IMG/VR virus record: IMGVR_UViG_3300020156_000035 | Location: 1-55,665 of that record | Origin: a virus | Length of the DNA stretch: 55,665 nt | Strand: one strand, 5' to 3' | Part shown: in pieces, positions 29,164-37,702 of the stretch | Position numbering within the stretch: position 1 is the stretch's first letter | Layout of the letters: the number at the start of each line of letters is the position of its first letter | Translations under genes and position numbers: made by a program | Notes under the pieces: generated by a model | The model's database searches: none | The model's input: only the letters and a program-made list of their open reading frames with translations | What the model was told of the DNA's origin: nothing

Positions 29164-29826
29164 ATGAGCGACGATAAAGCAATGCGGAAAGACCCAGTTT
29201 ATGTATCGGGCTGGAATGACGCGCTTGAATGGGCGGCGAAATGGATCACGGGTGCACTAGACGGTTATTCCGAGGATGTGGCGAATTTCGCAAAGGCCAA
29301 CGCGATGACGATACGCTCTATGATTGAGCCGATACCACAGCAGAGCTTTTTCGATGCGGTGCGCGACGACCCGTACATGAGCGCAGAGCAAAAAGCGTAT
29401 TGGCTACAGAAAGAGCCAGTACGGCCCGAGGGTGACGCGATATACTGGCGGGCGCGGGCGGAACGCGCAGAGGCTACGGTAAAGGCGGATCTTGACCGCG
29501 AGGGGATAGCAAACTTACTTAATGATTTTGATACCGCCCGTGCCGAATACGAAACATTGCACACGCGGGTGAAAAACGCGATTGAGCCGTTTGAGCTTCC
29601 CGAGAATTTACGTGATGCGACTCTGGCAACAAAGGTTGAAGAATTGATGCTGCGCTACGCGGTGATGGAGCAGGAACAGGATGACGCACAGAGTAGGGCC
29701 AACCGTTTAGAGGCAACACTAAGGGAAATCGAAGTTATTATGGATAACTTCGAGAAATCCAGAAGTGCGGTATCAGTTCTGCTGTATAACATCCGCGAAC
29801 GGATTGTATTGTCGAGGGGGAAATGA
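29164..29826 (+). CDS. Helical/coiled-coil hypothetical protein
   Basis: A 220-residue protein; GGGAGGG before the ATG. Long helical segments, including ARAERAEATVKADLDREG and EQEQDDAQSRANRLEATL, dominate. Such proteins are common in phage accessory regions; function unknown. Overlaps the next gene by four bases. Confidence 0.55.
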   Translation: MSDDKAMRKDPVYVSGWNDALEWAAKWITGALDGYSEDVANFAKANAMTIRSMIEPIPQQSFFDAVRDDPYMSAEQKAYWLQKEPVRPEGDAIYWRARAERAEATVKADLDREGIANLLNDFDTARAEYETLHTRVKNAIEPFELPENLRDATLATKVEELMLRYAVMEQEQDDAQSRANRLEATLREIEVIMDNFEKSRSAVSVLLYNIRERIVLSRGK

Positions 29827-30170
29827 TAAAACGCAGCGAAACCAACGATTACAGGCCATACGGCGGGATGGAGCAAAAGGATCACGTCTTGCGCTTGGCC
29901 CGTGGCGCGTTAGCTGAGGGCCTAAACCTGGCGCAGTTCATCGAACTGCTAAAAATCTACGTTGACGGGAATGATGATACCGTACTGGATAAAGCCCCGC
30001 TGATTGGCTACTGGAATTTGGGCGGGGGAATGCCAGAAAACAAGGACGGCGGTTTTGTTACGTACACGCTTTGCCGGCAATGCAATAGCTTGGTTCCGGT
30101 AGGGAACATCGTCAAGAATATGGATATGTGTGTGGACTGCTACTTGGGCGGCGGGAGGAAAGCAGCATGA
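29823..30170 (+). CDS. Hypothetical protein with C-terminal zinc ribbon
   Basis: A 115-residue protein. A helical N-terminal part and a four-Cys ribbon near the end (LCRQCNSLV and MCVDCYLGG). Overlaps both neighbours by four bases. Function unknown. Confidence 0.55.
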   Translation: MIKRSETNDYRPYGGMEQKDHVLRLARGALAEGLNLAQFIELLKIYVDGNDDTVLDKAPLIGYWNLGGGMPENKDGGFVTYTLCRQCNSLVPVGNIVKNMDMCVDCYLGGGRKAA

Positions 30171-30445
30171 CTGACCCCGTTGAAATTATGAACCGCTTTA
30201 CCGAATATGCCCCGTGGAAGGGCGAAGAACCGCTGCCGCTGCCAATTCCGGGCCACTGGTTCCGTAAGATTTGCGCTCTTGCTGAACGAATAGCCAGGGC
30301 CGAAAACGAGTTAGAGGCGATGCGCGAAAGACTGTCTGATGCTGAGGAAGTCTTGCGCACAATCGCCAATTCGGAGGACGCTTACAACGGCGGCGAATGG
30401 ATGAAGGAAGCGCAGTATTATTTTGAGCGGAGGAAGGCGGGATAG
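30167..30445 (+). CDS. Hypothetical protein with coiled coil
   Basis: A 92-residue protein. A helical coiled coil lies at about residues 38-65 (ERIARAENELEAMRERLSDA). Start overlaps the upstream stop. Function unknown. Confidence 0.5.
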   Translation: MTDPVEIMNRFTEYAPWKGEEPLPLPIPGHWFRKICALAERIARAENELEAMRERLSDAEEVLRTIANSEDAYNGGEWMKEAQYYFERRKAG

Positions 30446-30446
30446 C

Positions 30447-30710
30447 ATGAGCAACAAAATCACCTGGTGGCCCGCGTCGTTGGCACGTGACAATACACAG
30501 CCCTTTGTCGTGTTGATGCGTTTTGATTGGCCGGATGGTCAGCGCATTTATGAGTTAGGCACATACATCCCACGCAGCGCAAACCCGTGGGTGAACGCAT
30601 TGGGCGAGAGCCTACCAGAAGCACCAGACTACTTCGTGCCAGCAAATAAGATCGTGGAATTTATCAGTATCCCGGCTGACCGGGAGTATACGTACAAGGT
30701 GAAAGTATGA
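30447..30710 (+). CDS. Hypothetical protein
   Basis: An 87-residue, mostly beta-rich protein (VLMRFDWPDGQRIYELGTYI). GGAGG lies about 12 bases before the ATG. Overlaps the next gene by four bases. Function unknown. Confidence 0.5.
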   Translation: MSNKITWWPASLARDNTQPFVVLMRFDWPDGQRIYELGTYIPRSANPWVNALGESLPEAPDYFVPANKIVEFISIPADREYTYKVKV

Positions 30711-31078
30711 GCGAGATTACCGACAAGTTTGATGAATTTATGCTGCACGTCACCGACCATGGCGGGGATATGAAGGCGCGGCAGATGTACCGCCACCTAC
30801 GCACGCTGATGGCTGCACAAGACCGGGCGTTGGAAATGGTGATACAGGAAAACACCGCACATACTGAGGAAGTCGAACAGCTGAAAGCGCAACGGACGGG
30901 CTGCGAGGAAGAATACACCAGCATGATGACCAGTCGTGACGAGTGGATGCGAAAGGCGTTTGCGCTGCAAACCCGCCTGACGCTGATCCGCGACCTGACC
31001 GCAGACGGCGACGGGATGGACCCCGGCGAACTGCTGCGTGAGGTGTACGGGATTGCAACGGGCAAGGAAACCAAGTAG
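30707..31078 (+). CDS. Coiled-coil hypothetical protein
   Basis: A 123-residue helical protein (ENTAHTEEVEQLKAQRTGCE) with an acidic C-terminal segment. Start overlaps the upstream stop. Function unknown. Confidence 0.5.
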   Translation: MSEITDKFDEFMLHVTDHGGDMKARQMYRHLRTLMAAQDRALEMVIQENTAHTEEVEQLKAQRTGCEEEYTSMMTSRDEWMRKAFALQTRLTLIRDLTADGDGMDPGELLREVYGIATGKETK

Positions 31079-31089
31079 GGGAGGGGCGA

Positions 31090-31365
31090 ATGTGTGATCA
31101 GGGCGAGTACGCAATGCCGACAACAATGAGTAAGCCCAAGGTGGTCGAGGCGCAAACAGAGGAGGTGTTCTGCAAGTGCTGCGGCTATGCGGTGGGGGTG
31201 CGCTTCTGGACGTATGCCCACTACCAGAAAATTTCCGGCATGTGGCGCGTGCTCGTCCTGTACGGTTCGCAAGACCGGGTGTTCTCGGTCGAGAAGGAAC
31301 TGCCGTGCGGTCATTTCTTTGCCTACCATGCGGCGCATAAACGGGATTGTGGACAGTTTGAATAA
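31090..31365 (+). CDS. Zinc-binding hypothetical protein
   Basis: A 91-residue protein; GAGGGG before the ATG. VFCKCCGYAVGVRF and ELPCGHFFAYHAAHKRDC provide Cys/His ligands. It precedes the sigma-like regulator and shares a base with it. Function unknown. Confidence 0.55.
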   Translation: MCDQGEYAMPTTMSKPKVVEAQTEEVFCKCCGYAVGVRFWTYAHYQKISGMWRVLVLYGSQDRVFSVEKELPCGHFFAYHAAHKRDCGQFE

Positions 31366-31688
31366 TGGCTGGCAAAGACTGTCGTGGTGAAATGCTGGCG
31401 CTAAGGGGCGATGGGTGGTCGTTACAGAAAATCGCCAATCTATATGGCGTTTCCCGTGAACGTGTCCGGCAGATTATTGGCAATACCGGGCGCAGTACCA
31501 GCGAGATAGAACTAGCTGTTATCTTAGCAAAGAAGGGGCAGGAGCGACATTCGCTCTCACTTGAACAGCGAATAAATATTGTCCGCGCATATAGTTTTGA
31601 TGAATTGACAGAGGAACAGATTGCGGAGAAGTTTGGCGTGTCCGTAAAGGTTGTCGGGCAGGTTTTGGACGAACCTTTGGACAGTTGA
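31365..31688 (+). CDS. Sigma-region-4-like HTH regulator (late-gene control candidate)
   Basis: A 107-residue protein with two HTH-like segments. The first, WSLQKIANLYGVSRERVRQI, has the S-R-E-R-V-R-Q-I signature of sigma70 region 4; the second, TEEQIAEKFGVSVKVVGQVL, is a further HTH. It ends eight bases before a strong promoter with a close terminator, the position of the Q antiterminator gene in lambdoid phages. Inference: it controls late transcription, as activator or antiterminator. Confidence 0.65.
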   Translation: MAGKDCRGEMLALRGDGWSLQKIANLYGVSRERVRQIIGNTGRSTSEIELAVILAKKGQERHSLSLEQRINIVRAYSFDELTEEQIAEKFGVSVKVVGQVLDEPLDS

Positions 31689-31695
31689 AAACTCG

Positions 31696-31724
31696 TTGCT
31701 TTTTACTGTAAAGATTGCTATAAT
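31696..31724 (+). promoter_or_regulatory. Strong late promoter candidate
   Basis: TTGCTT (31696-31701), 17 bases, TATAAT (31719-31724), with TGC before the -10. It is just after the regulator gene and 260 bases before the holin gene. Confidence 0.8.
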
Positions 31725-31730
31725 CGTTAT

Positions 31731-31807
31731 GACTGTAACAACTGAATAAACCGAAAGGTTTTGTAAGTCGGGTCAAGCCGACACTCTAAACGGGTGTCGG
31801 CTTTTTT
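31731..31807 (+). ncRNA. Short leader RNA ended by a terminator
   Basis: From the promoter start to the T-run is about 77 bases. It holds a hairpin AAACC-GAAA-GGTTT (31748-31761) and then the terminator AGCCGACAC/GTGTCGGCT (31776-31784/31794-31802) with a T-run to 31807. It could be a stand-alone small RNA or the aborted leader of the late transcript, as with lambda 6S RNA at pR'-tR'. Confidence 0.7.
31776..31807 (+). terminator. Rho-independent terminator in the late leader
   Basis: Nine-pair stem AGCCGACAC/GTGTCGGCT with a 9-base loop and a seven-base T-run. It stands between the late promoter and all lysis and head genes, so these need read-through, another promoter or antitermination. 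Confidence 0.9.
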
Positions 31808-31820
31808 ATTTGAAGGATTA

Positions 31821-31945
31821 CGGCGTACCCAGCGCCGCATCCCCATCCCTCCCAAGCCGGGGGCGCGACAAGCAGAATGCCCGAATAGTTTACTGGTACA
31901 CCTTATTGGTAACCCTTAGCGGTACAGAGACGGGCAGCCCCCGGC
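31821..31945 (+). promoter_or_regulatory. Structured late leader with three 13-base repeats
   Basis: Hairpin CGGCG/CGCCG (31821-31837) is followed by GCCGGGGGC (31856-31864) and TGCCCG (31878-31883), which pair with the adjoining CGGGCA and GCCCCCGGC (31931-31945): fifteen pairs with a 13-base bulge. The loop carries three head-to-tail copies of a TTA-x-(T/C)GGTA-x-x-x-x unit (31890-31928, period 13). No gene is in the stretch. It could be an antitermination site, a packaging site or a regulator's binding site. Confidence 0.6.
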
Positions 31946-31981
31946 AGGGGTAGGGGAAGGGGAGAAACGAAAGGATAGACG

Positions 31982-32398
31982 ATGGACGAATTTTGGTCAA
32001 AGTTATTGCAGGAAGTAGCGGTGCAGGTGGTTCCCGTGCTGGCGGTGTTTGCGGTCGGCTATGCGGTCAAGGCGTTCGGCAGCTTCTGGGCTGATCTCAA
32101 ATTCAGCCAGCCCGACCGGGCCGACGCGCTGGAAATGGCGGCAAAGCTGGCAGTCAAAGCGGCGGAACAGGCCGGGGCAAGCCAGTACATCTACAACAAG
32201 AAGGAATACGCGCTGGACGTGGCCGAAAACTGGCTGGCGATGCGCGGCATCCACATTGACCTGGACCTGATTGACGCGGCGGTCGAGGCGGCGGTGTTTG
32301 AGCAGTTCAACGCGGACAAGGAAAAGCCCAAGGCCGCTGCCGGGTTTATCACAGATGACGCCATGGACCGCGCCATTGGCGGGACGCCGGTAGAGTAA
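31982..32398 (+). CDS. LL-H-family holin
   Basis: A 138-residue protein; AAAGGA before the ATG. One N-terminal hydrophobic segment (VAVQVVPVLAVFAVGYAV), then the helical pattern of the LL-H holin family (AAKLAVKAAEQAGASQYIY, KKEYALDVAENWLAMRGIHI). Holins open the inner membrane at the end of infection and let out the endolysin. First gene of the late block. Confidence 0.8.
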   Translation: MDEFWSKLLQEVAVQVVPVLAVFAVGYAVKAFGSFWADLKFSQPDRADALEMAAKLAVKAAEQAGASQYIYNKKEYALDVAENWLAMRGIHIDLDLIDAAVEAAVFEQFNADKEKPKAAAGFITDDAMDRAIGGTPVE

Positions 32399-32403
32399 GA
32401 CGT

Positions 32404-32772
32404 ATGGCCCACCCCATCGCTGCCATCGTCTTTTATACATCGGTCATGGGCGGCGCATTGCTTGGTGGCAATGCGCTGTTTGAGTGGTCACTCTCGGGCG
32501 GCGACATTGCCGCGATCCTCACCGCGATTGCCGCCCTGGTTGCCGCGTATGGCAGCTACAAGAAGGCCGAGCTGTCCGCCGAGGAAGTGGAGATGCTCAA
32601 AAAGAAAGTCACCGAGCAGGCGGAATGTATCGAGCGGCTAGAGCGCGAGAACAAGGAAATCCGCCAGGAGAACCAGGAGCTGCGCGAGCAGAACCAGGTG
32701 CTAATGGGCGTCAACACCGCGCTGCGCGAACTGCTGGAAGAACCGCGCCCAAGACGGAGCGGGTTGAAATGA
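32404..32772 (+). CDS. Membrane/coiled-coil lysis-region protein
   Basis: A 122-residue protein with hydrophobic segments at about 5-22 and 33-52, then a long coiled coil (VEMLKKKVTEQAECIERLER and on). Next to the holin; it may be a second holin, an antiholin or a spanin-like protein. Topology only; role inferred. Confidence 0.6.
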   Translation: MAHPIAAIVFYTSVMGGALLGGNALFEWSLSGGDIAAILTAIAALVAAYGSYKKAELSAEEVEMLKKKVTEQAECIERLERENKEIRQENQELREQNQVLMGVNTALRELLEEPRPRRSGLK

Positions 32773-32891
32773 GAGGCGCGTGGAAATGCCCCAATTGTGG
32801 TTTCGTCGTTCGCGGCGGGGCGAGCACGTGCCCGGCGTGCGGGTTCGTGCGCAAGGGCGTGGTGGTAGCAATCAAGAGGCGCAATGGCTGA
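32769..32891 (+). CDS. Small double-CxxC zinc ribbon
   Basis: A 40-residue protein: KCPNCGFVVRGGASTCPACG is a rubredoxin-like zinc ribbon, followed by a basic tail. Starts in the stop of the upstream gene. Function unknown. Confidence 0.6.
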   Translation: MRGAWKCPNCGFVVRGGASTCPACGFVRKGVVVAIKRRNG

Positions 32892-33069
32892 CGGGCCGGT
32901 CAAGGCGGTGGAGATCCGCGCTGAGTTGCGACAGATAAAAACCATGGCGGACTTCTCAACCAACATCGTCCTTAACATTCCCGAGGACTGCATGGATCAG
33001 GTAAAGATACTTCTTGATTGGCTGGGCGATGAGATTGGAGTTGTTTTAGTGAATGGAGACAGCGGCTAG
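32884..33069 (+). CDS. Small hypothetical protein
   Basis: A 61-residue protein (IVLNIPEDCMDQVKILLDWL) that overlaps the zinc ribbon by eight bases. Alpha/beta look, no known motif. Lies before the terminase genes. Function unknown. Confidence 0.5.
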   Translation: MADGPVKAVEIRAELRQIKTMADFSTNIVLNIPEDCMDQVKILLDWLGDEIGVVLVNGDSG

Positions 33070-33097
33070 ACTTTTTTAGCCCATTTACATACCAAAT

Positions 33098-33520
33098 ATG
33101 AACGATTTACGCACCGAATTAGACCAATTGGAAGACCAGCGCCTTGATTATGTCATGGCGCGTTCTCGCGTTAATTCGGATGCCCAAGGGTATCGGGATG
33201 CCAACATCCCCAAGGCGACGTTTTACAGTTGGGCGGAGGATGAACGCAAGCGGCTCAACGATCTCGCCCAGCGGGTAAAGCGTGAGGTAGCAACTCGCGC
33301 ATTGATGATCTTGCAGGAAGCGGCAGAGCAGGCGGCAAAGGTCAAGGTCGAAGGGTTGAAGAACCGCAACGACAATATCAAGCAGGCGGCAGCCAGTGAA
33401 ATCCTTGACCGTATTATCGGCAAGCCGACCCAACGGCAAGAAGTCACCGGCAAGGACGGCGGGCCGGTGGAGATGACCTGGAAGCAGTTTGTCGAGAGCG
33501 CAAAGGGTACGGGGGAATGA
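33098..33520 (+). CDS. terS: Terminase small subunit
   Basis: A 140-residue helical protein. An N-terminal HTH-like part (ANIPKATFYSWAEDERKRLN), a long central helix and a C-terminal conserved-looking ASEILDRIIGKPTQRQEV followed by GKDGGPVEM. It overlaps the large subunit start by four bases. The small subunit recognises phage DNA and loads it into the motor. Confidence 0.75.
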   Translation: MNDLRTELDQLEDQRLDYVMARSRVNSDAQGYRDANIPKATFYSWAEDERKRLNDLAQRVKREVATRALMILQEAAEQAAKVKVEGLKNRNDNIKQAAASEILDRIIGKPTQRQEVTGKDGGPVEMTWKQFVESAKGTGE

Positions 33521-34893
33521 GCCAGGTATTGACCCCGGCACAGGTGATCTACAACCCGGAGGAATTCGCCGGGGTGTTTTTGCGTATCCTGGACAAAGAA
33601 AAGCGCCTGATCCCCTTCTCGTGGAATAAAGCCCAGCGCCATTTCCAACAGCACCGCACCGGGCGCGATCTTATTTTGAAAGCGCGGCAGCTGGGCTTCT
33701 CCACCCTGATCCAAGGGGAAATGTTCCGGCGGCTGGTCACCTCCACGCGCACGACCATGACCATGGCGCACGATGACGAAACCACGCAGAAGCTGCGCCG
33801 TATGGCCGACCGCTTTTGGGAGAATTGCAAGTTCAACGGCATCCAGCCGGCGCGCAAGTACGGCAACGCCACCCTTGCTACCTACCCCGAGTTTGACAGC
33901 GAAAGCGTGATTGCCACCGCCGGCAGCAAGGAGGCCGGGCGCGGCGGAACCTATACCGATTTCCACGGCAGCGAGGTTGCTTTCTGGCGCGACGCGGAGA
34001 AGATCGTGGCGGGCGCGATGCAGGGCGGTAATCCTGACGTGGTGCTCGAGAGCACGCCCAACGGGGCGCAGGGCTATTTTTACGAGCTGTGCATGGAAGC
34101 CCTGCAAGGCAAGGGCGTGTGGAAGCTGCACTTTTACCCCTGGTGGTGGGATGACGCCTACCGCGTGCCGCTCGAGCCGGGCGAGGTATTGGCCTATACC
34201 GAGGACGAGGCGCGGCTGGTCGAACGCCACAAACTGACCCCCGAGCAGATCAAATGGCGGCGCAACAAACAGGCGGAGCTGCGCGGGCTGTTTATCCAGG
34301 AGTACCCGGAAGACCCGGTATCGTGCTTTATCACCTCGGGCAATTCCTACTTTGGCAACCTGGACGGGATATTTACCGCGCCGGAGGATGCCGAATGGAC
34401 GGAAGGACACCAGTACGAGGCGGGGCTGGACTTTGCCCAGGATGCCGACTATACCGCGCTGGTGGTGCTGGACTTTACCACCCGGCAGATGGTGGACCGG
34501 CTGCACATCAACCAATTGGGCTGGGCCGAGCAGCGCAACCGCATCAAACAGGTGTACGAGCGCTGGCACTTGCAACGGCTGGTGGCGGAAAAGAACAGTA
34601 TCGGCAGCGTCAATATTGAGGCGCTGCAAGATATGGGGCTGACGGTGATCCCCTTTGACACCACCAACGCCAGCAAAGCCGAGATTATGAGCCGCCTGCA
34701 CGAAGCCCTGCACGACGGCTGGCAGCTGCAAGATTGGGAAGTGCTCAAGCACGAACTGCGCACCTTTGTTTCCAAACAGCTTCCCTCCGGCGCGTGGCAA
34801 TTGGCCGCTGAGGGAACCGGGCACGATGATACCGTGATCGGGCTGGCATTGGCCTATCACGCGGGCGTAGGGTTGGGCTGGCTACTCGCGTAA
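33517..34893 (+). CDS. terL: Terminase large subunit
   Basis: A 458-residue packaging motor. LKARQLGFST is the variant Walker A, GRGGTYTDFHGSEVAFW contains the acidic Walker B region, and VLESTPNG is the coupling motif. The RNase H-like nuclease domain supplies acidic residues in GLDFAQDADYTAL, VAEKNS and GHDDTVIGLA. Uses ATP to drive DNA into the prohead and cuts it. All key motifs are intact. Confidence 0.95.
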   Translation: MSQVLTPAQVIYNPEEFAGVFLRILDKEKRLIPFSWNKAQRHFQQHRTGRDLILKARQLGFSTLIQGEMFRRLVTSTRTTMTMAHDDETTQKLRRMADRFWENCKFNGIQPARKYGNATLATYPEFDSESVIATAGSKEAGRGGTYTDFHGSEVAFWRDAEKIVAGAMQGGNPDVVLESTPNGAQGYFYELCMEALQGKGVWKLHFYPWWWDDAYRVPLEPGEVLAYTEDEARLVERHKLTPEQIKWRRNKQAELRGLFIQEYPEDPVSCFITSGNSYFGNLDGIFTAPEDAEWTEGHQYEAGLDFAQDADYTALVVLDFTTRQMVDRLHINQLGWAEQRNRIKQVYERWHLQRLVAEKNSIGSVNIEALQDMGLTVIPFDTTNASKAEIMSRLHEALHDGWQLQDWEVLKHELRTFVSKQLPSGAWQLAAEGTGHDDTVIGLALAYHAGVGLGWLLA

Positions 34894-34907
34894 TTTACAG
34901 GTGGGTT

Positions 34908-36488
34908 ATGGCACAAAAATTATTGATGACCGACGGACAAAAGAGCATCACGCTGGATCAGTACCCGGCGAGCGCGTGGACCTATCACAGCGGCACGCCC
35001 GACCAGGGCGAGGACGTTACCCTGGACCGGCTCTACCGCCGCGTGCCGTGGCTGCGCCGGGGGGTGGACAGCCGCGCCGCGTGCGTGGCTAGTATGCCCT
35101 TTGAGGTGCGTAAGGGTGACGAGGTAGTGGACAGCTCGCGGGACTGGCAGAACGTCGCCGGCTTTCTGCCAAACCCCTGGCTGCTGCTGGAACAGATCGA
35201 AAAGGCGCGCACGCTGGAAAACTGCGCCTATCTGTTTGCCGAGCGCAACACCTACGGGATTACCAAGGGCCTGCGCTATCTGGCCCCACAGACGGTCATG
35301 CCGGAGTACATCGAGGGTGCTGGGCTAAAAGGTTTCAAGCGCCGCATCAACGGCAAGGAAAAGCTGTTCCCGGCGATCAAGCTGGACGGGAGCGGCGAAC
35401 CGATCCGCGACCGGGAGGGCAACACCGTCATTGAACCTGTTCCCTGCCCGATTGTCTATTTCTGGGGCAGCGACCCATACGTCGAAATTGGACCGGGGCG
35501 CGAGAACTCGCCGGCCTACGCCGCGCTGATGGCCGCCGGGGTGTTGTACCACAAAGATAAGTTTATTAGCGACTACTTCCGGCGCGGGGCGATCAAGGTC
35601 ACCATCCTCGCCACCGATAGCAATGACCAGGCGGAAGCGCAGCGGCTCAAGACCTGGTGGAACGAGGTGGTAGGCGGCGTGAAAAACGCCTGGACTGCTT
35701 TTGTAGTCAAAGCCAAGTCGGTTGTGCCGACCATCATTGGCGGCGGGCTGGATGAACTGAAAGAGAACGGGCTGACGCCCCAGGCACGCGAGGACATCGC
35801 CACCGCGCTGGGCGTGCCGCAGACGCGCCTGTTCTCCAACGCGGCCAACTACGCCACTAAGTCCGGGGATGACATCCAATACTACCAGGAGACGATTATC
35901 CCCGAGTGCAAGGCCATTCAAGCTGTCTTGAACGAGCAGGTCTTTGGACCGCTGGGCTACACCTTTGCCTTCCTGCCCGATACGCTGGACATCTTCCAGG
36001 AGGACGAGAAGGACCGCGCCGACTCTGCCGCTGCGCTGGCGGCCGTGATGGGCGACCCGATCTTTGAGATTGTGGCCGAGGTATTGGGCTACGAGATCAA
36101 GGAAGAAACGATGGCGAAGCTGCGCCTGCTGTGGGCAGAGAAACGCCAGCGGGCCGAGGTCATGCAGCAGCAGACCCAACCACAGCCGGTCACCGAAAGC
36201 CAGCCCGACGAACAGCCGGAGGACGAGAACGAGGACGAGCGGGCGATCCAGACCGAAAAGAGCAAGTGGCGGCGCAAAGCGCTCAAGCGCGGCGGGTATG
36301 TGGATTTCCAAAGCGATGTGATCCCGCCGGCGATGCACGCGGCGATTTGCGCCGGGCTGCGCGAGGCAAAGACAACGGAGGAAATCGAACGCGCCTTTGT
36401 GGTCAGCGCAGCCGAACCGCTGGACTATGCGCGGCTGACGGAAGAACTGCACCGGGCCAATGAACTGTTAGAAAAGGCGCTGCAATGA
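34908..36488 (+). CDS. Portal protein
   Basis: A 526-residue protein of the HK97-type portal family by position and pattern: residues ~40-65 (DRLYRRVPWLRRGVDSRAAC), the central SGDDIQYYQETIIPECKAIQ, and a long acidic, glutamine-rich C-terminal part. The portal is the dodecameric ring through which DNA passes. It lies between TerL and the MuF-like gene. Confidence 0.88.
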   Translation: MAQKLLMTDGQKSITLDQYPASAWTYHSGTPDQGEDVTLDRLYRRVPWLRRGVDSRAACVASMPFEVRKGDEVVDSSRDWQNVAGFLPNPWLLLEQIEKARTLENCAYLFAERNTYGITKGLRYLAPQTVMPEYIEGAGLKGFKRRINGKEKLFPAIKLDGSGEPIRDREGNTVIEPVPCPIVYFWGSDPYVEIGPGRENSPAYAALMAAGVLYHKDKFISDYFRRGAIKVTILATDSNDQAEAQRLKTWWNEVVGGVKNAWTAFVVKAKSVVPTIIGGGLDELKENGLTPQAREDIATALGVPQTRLFSNAANYATKSGDDIQYYQETIIPECKAIQAVLNEQVFGPLGYTFAFLPDTLDIFQEDEKDRADSAAALAAVMGDPIFEIVAEVLGYEIKEETMAKLRLLWAEKRQRAEVMQQQTQPQPVTESQPDEQPEDENEDERAIQTEKSKWRRKALKRGGYVDFQSDVIPPAMHAAICAGLREAKTTEEIERAFVVSAAEPLDYARLTEELHRANELLEKALQ

Positions 36489-37147
36489 TCGACCTTGCCA
36501 CCGTCCGCAACCTGACCAGACTAGTCAGACACAAGGCCATGACAAAGCACCTGCGAGCCGGGGCGTGGAAGACCGTTGGCACGTATGAGCGCCAGGTGTG
36601 GCGCGATGTGCGCGACCTGTACAACGGCGAGATAGACGAGTTTGCGTTTGTGGACAACTTCAACGGCTACATTGACAACCAGTTTAGCCGGGCATGGCGC
36701 GAGGGCGCACGCGACGCGGGCGTTGATCCGCGTGACTTTACCGACGCAGACCTGGACCGGCTGGCGGAGCGCATCGAACAGGAACAGGGCTTTATGCTGC
36801 AACTGGCGGACGACATCCTGGCAGCACGCGAGGAAGGCAAGCCGCCCTTGGAGAGCTTCAAGGCGCGGGCATCCGCCTACGCCAACCGCTACACGGATAT
36901 GGTCAACGAGGCGCGGCTGTACTTTACGGCAGCAGGGGATAGGCTGGAATGGATTGTCGGACCCACGGAACACTGTACGACTTGCGCCGGGTTGAATGGG
37001 GTAGTGGCAACATCGAAGGAATGGGAAGAAAGTGGATACAGGCCGCAGGATTACGATTCGCTAGAGTGTCATGGATATAACTGCAAATGCCAACTCGTCC
37101 CCACCGACAAGCCACGCACGCGGGGCGGTATTCCACAGGGATTATAA
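36485..37147 (+). CDS. MuF/SPP1 gp7-like head morphogenesis protein
   Basis: A 220-residue protein starting in the portal stop region. The C-terminal part has the MuF Cys signature: EHCTTCAGLNGVVATSKEW and LECHGYNCKCQLVPTD. The N-terminal part is helical. Members sit inside the head near the portal and may be injected with the DNA. Confidence 0.82.
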   Translation: MIDLATVRNLTRLVRHKAMTKHLRAGAWKTVGTYERQVWRDVRDLYNGEIDEFAFVDNFNGYIDNQFSRAWREGARDAGVDPRDFTDADLDRLAERIEQEQGFMLQLADDILAAREEGKPPLESFKARASAYANRYTDMVNEARLYFTAAGDRLEWIVGPTEHCTTCAGLNGVVATSKEWEESGYRPQDYDSLECHGYNCKCQLVPTDKPRTRGGIPQGL

Positions 37148-37148
37148 A

Positions 37149-37199
37149 GGGCGTGTGCGACTTACTTACTGTTACTTCGGTAGAGGTCACATCACGCCC
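37149..37199 (+). other. Hairpin between head genes
   Basis: GGGCGTG (37149-37155) and CACGCCC (37193-37199) can pair, with a partial inner GCGAC/GTCAC match. No T-run follows. It fills the gap after the MuF-like gene and may protect the upstream message. Confidence 0.4.
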
Positions 37200-37213
37200 A
37201 AAAGGATTATAGC

Positions 37214-37702
37214 ATGGCTGACGGCTTCATTGGCTTAGACGTTCAAGGGCTGGACAATCTAAAATCCCTTCTCAAAGACCTGCCGGAATACGCGCAGGAT
37301 TTTGTGGTGGAGGACGTGGCCGACTACCTGCTCAACGTCTTGCGCATGTACCCGCCACAAAAGAGCGTGACGCGCAAAGCCGCCTACGGGGTATCGTTCT
37401 TCACCGACAAGCAGCGCCGGTTCTTCTTTGCCGCGCTTGCTGATGGTTCGATCAATGTCCCCTACCGCCGCACGCAGGCGCTATCACGCGGCTGGAAGAA
37501 GGTCGGCAGCGGGCGCAATCTGATCATTGCCAACGAGACGCCCCACGCCGGGCTGGTGATGGGCGGCCAAACCGAACAGAGCCGACACGCCCGCGCCATC
37601 GGCTGGAAGGAAGCCGGGGAGATTGCCAAGGAACGCGCTGACCGCATCACCAAGATTGCAGAGGCGGCAGCGGCCAAGGCCATCAAGAAAGCGGGCGGCT
37701 AG
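37214..37702 (+). CDS. Structural protein candidate
   Basis: A 162-residue protein; AAAAGG before the ATG. Composition and order (GLDNLKSLLKDLPEYAQDFV near the start, YGVSFFTDKQRRFFFAALAD, lysine/alanine-rich C terminus) resemble minor virion proteins of the HK97 gp10 type. It follows the MuF-like gene, before the capsid genes. Function inferred only from context. Confidence 0.5.
   Translation: MADGFIGLDVQGLDNLKSLLKDLPEYAQDFVVEDVADYLLNVLRMYPPQKSVTRKAAYGVSFFTDKQRRFFFAALADGSINVPYRRTQALSRGWKKVGSGRNLIIANETPHAGLVMGGQTEQSRHARAIGWKEAGEIAKERADRITKIAEAAAAKAIKKAGG

Noticed and set aside
33223-34860. Open frame of 545 codons on the minus strand
   Set aside because: It is the antisense shadow of the large terminase gene, whose motifs are intact on the plus strand; GC-rich codon use keeps the reverse frame open.
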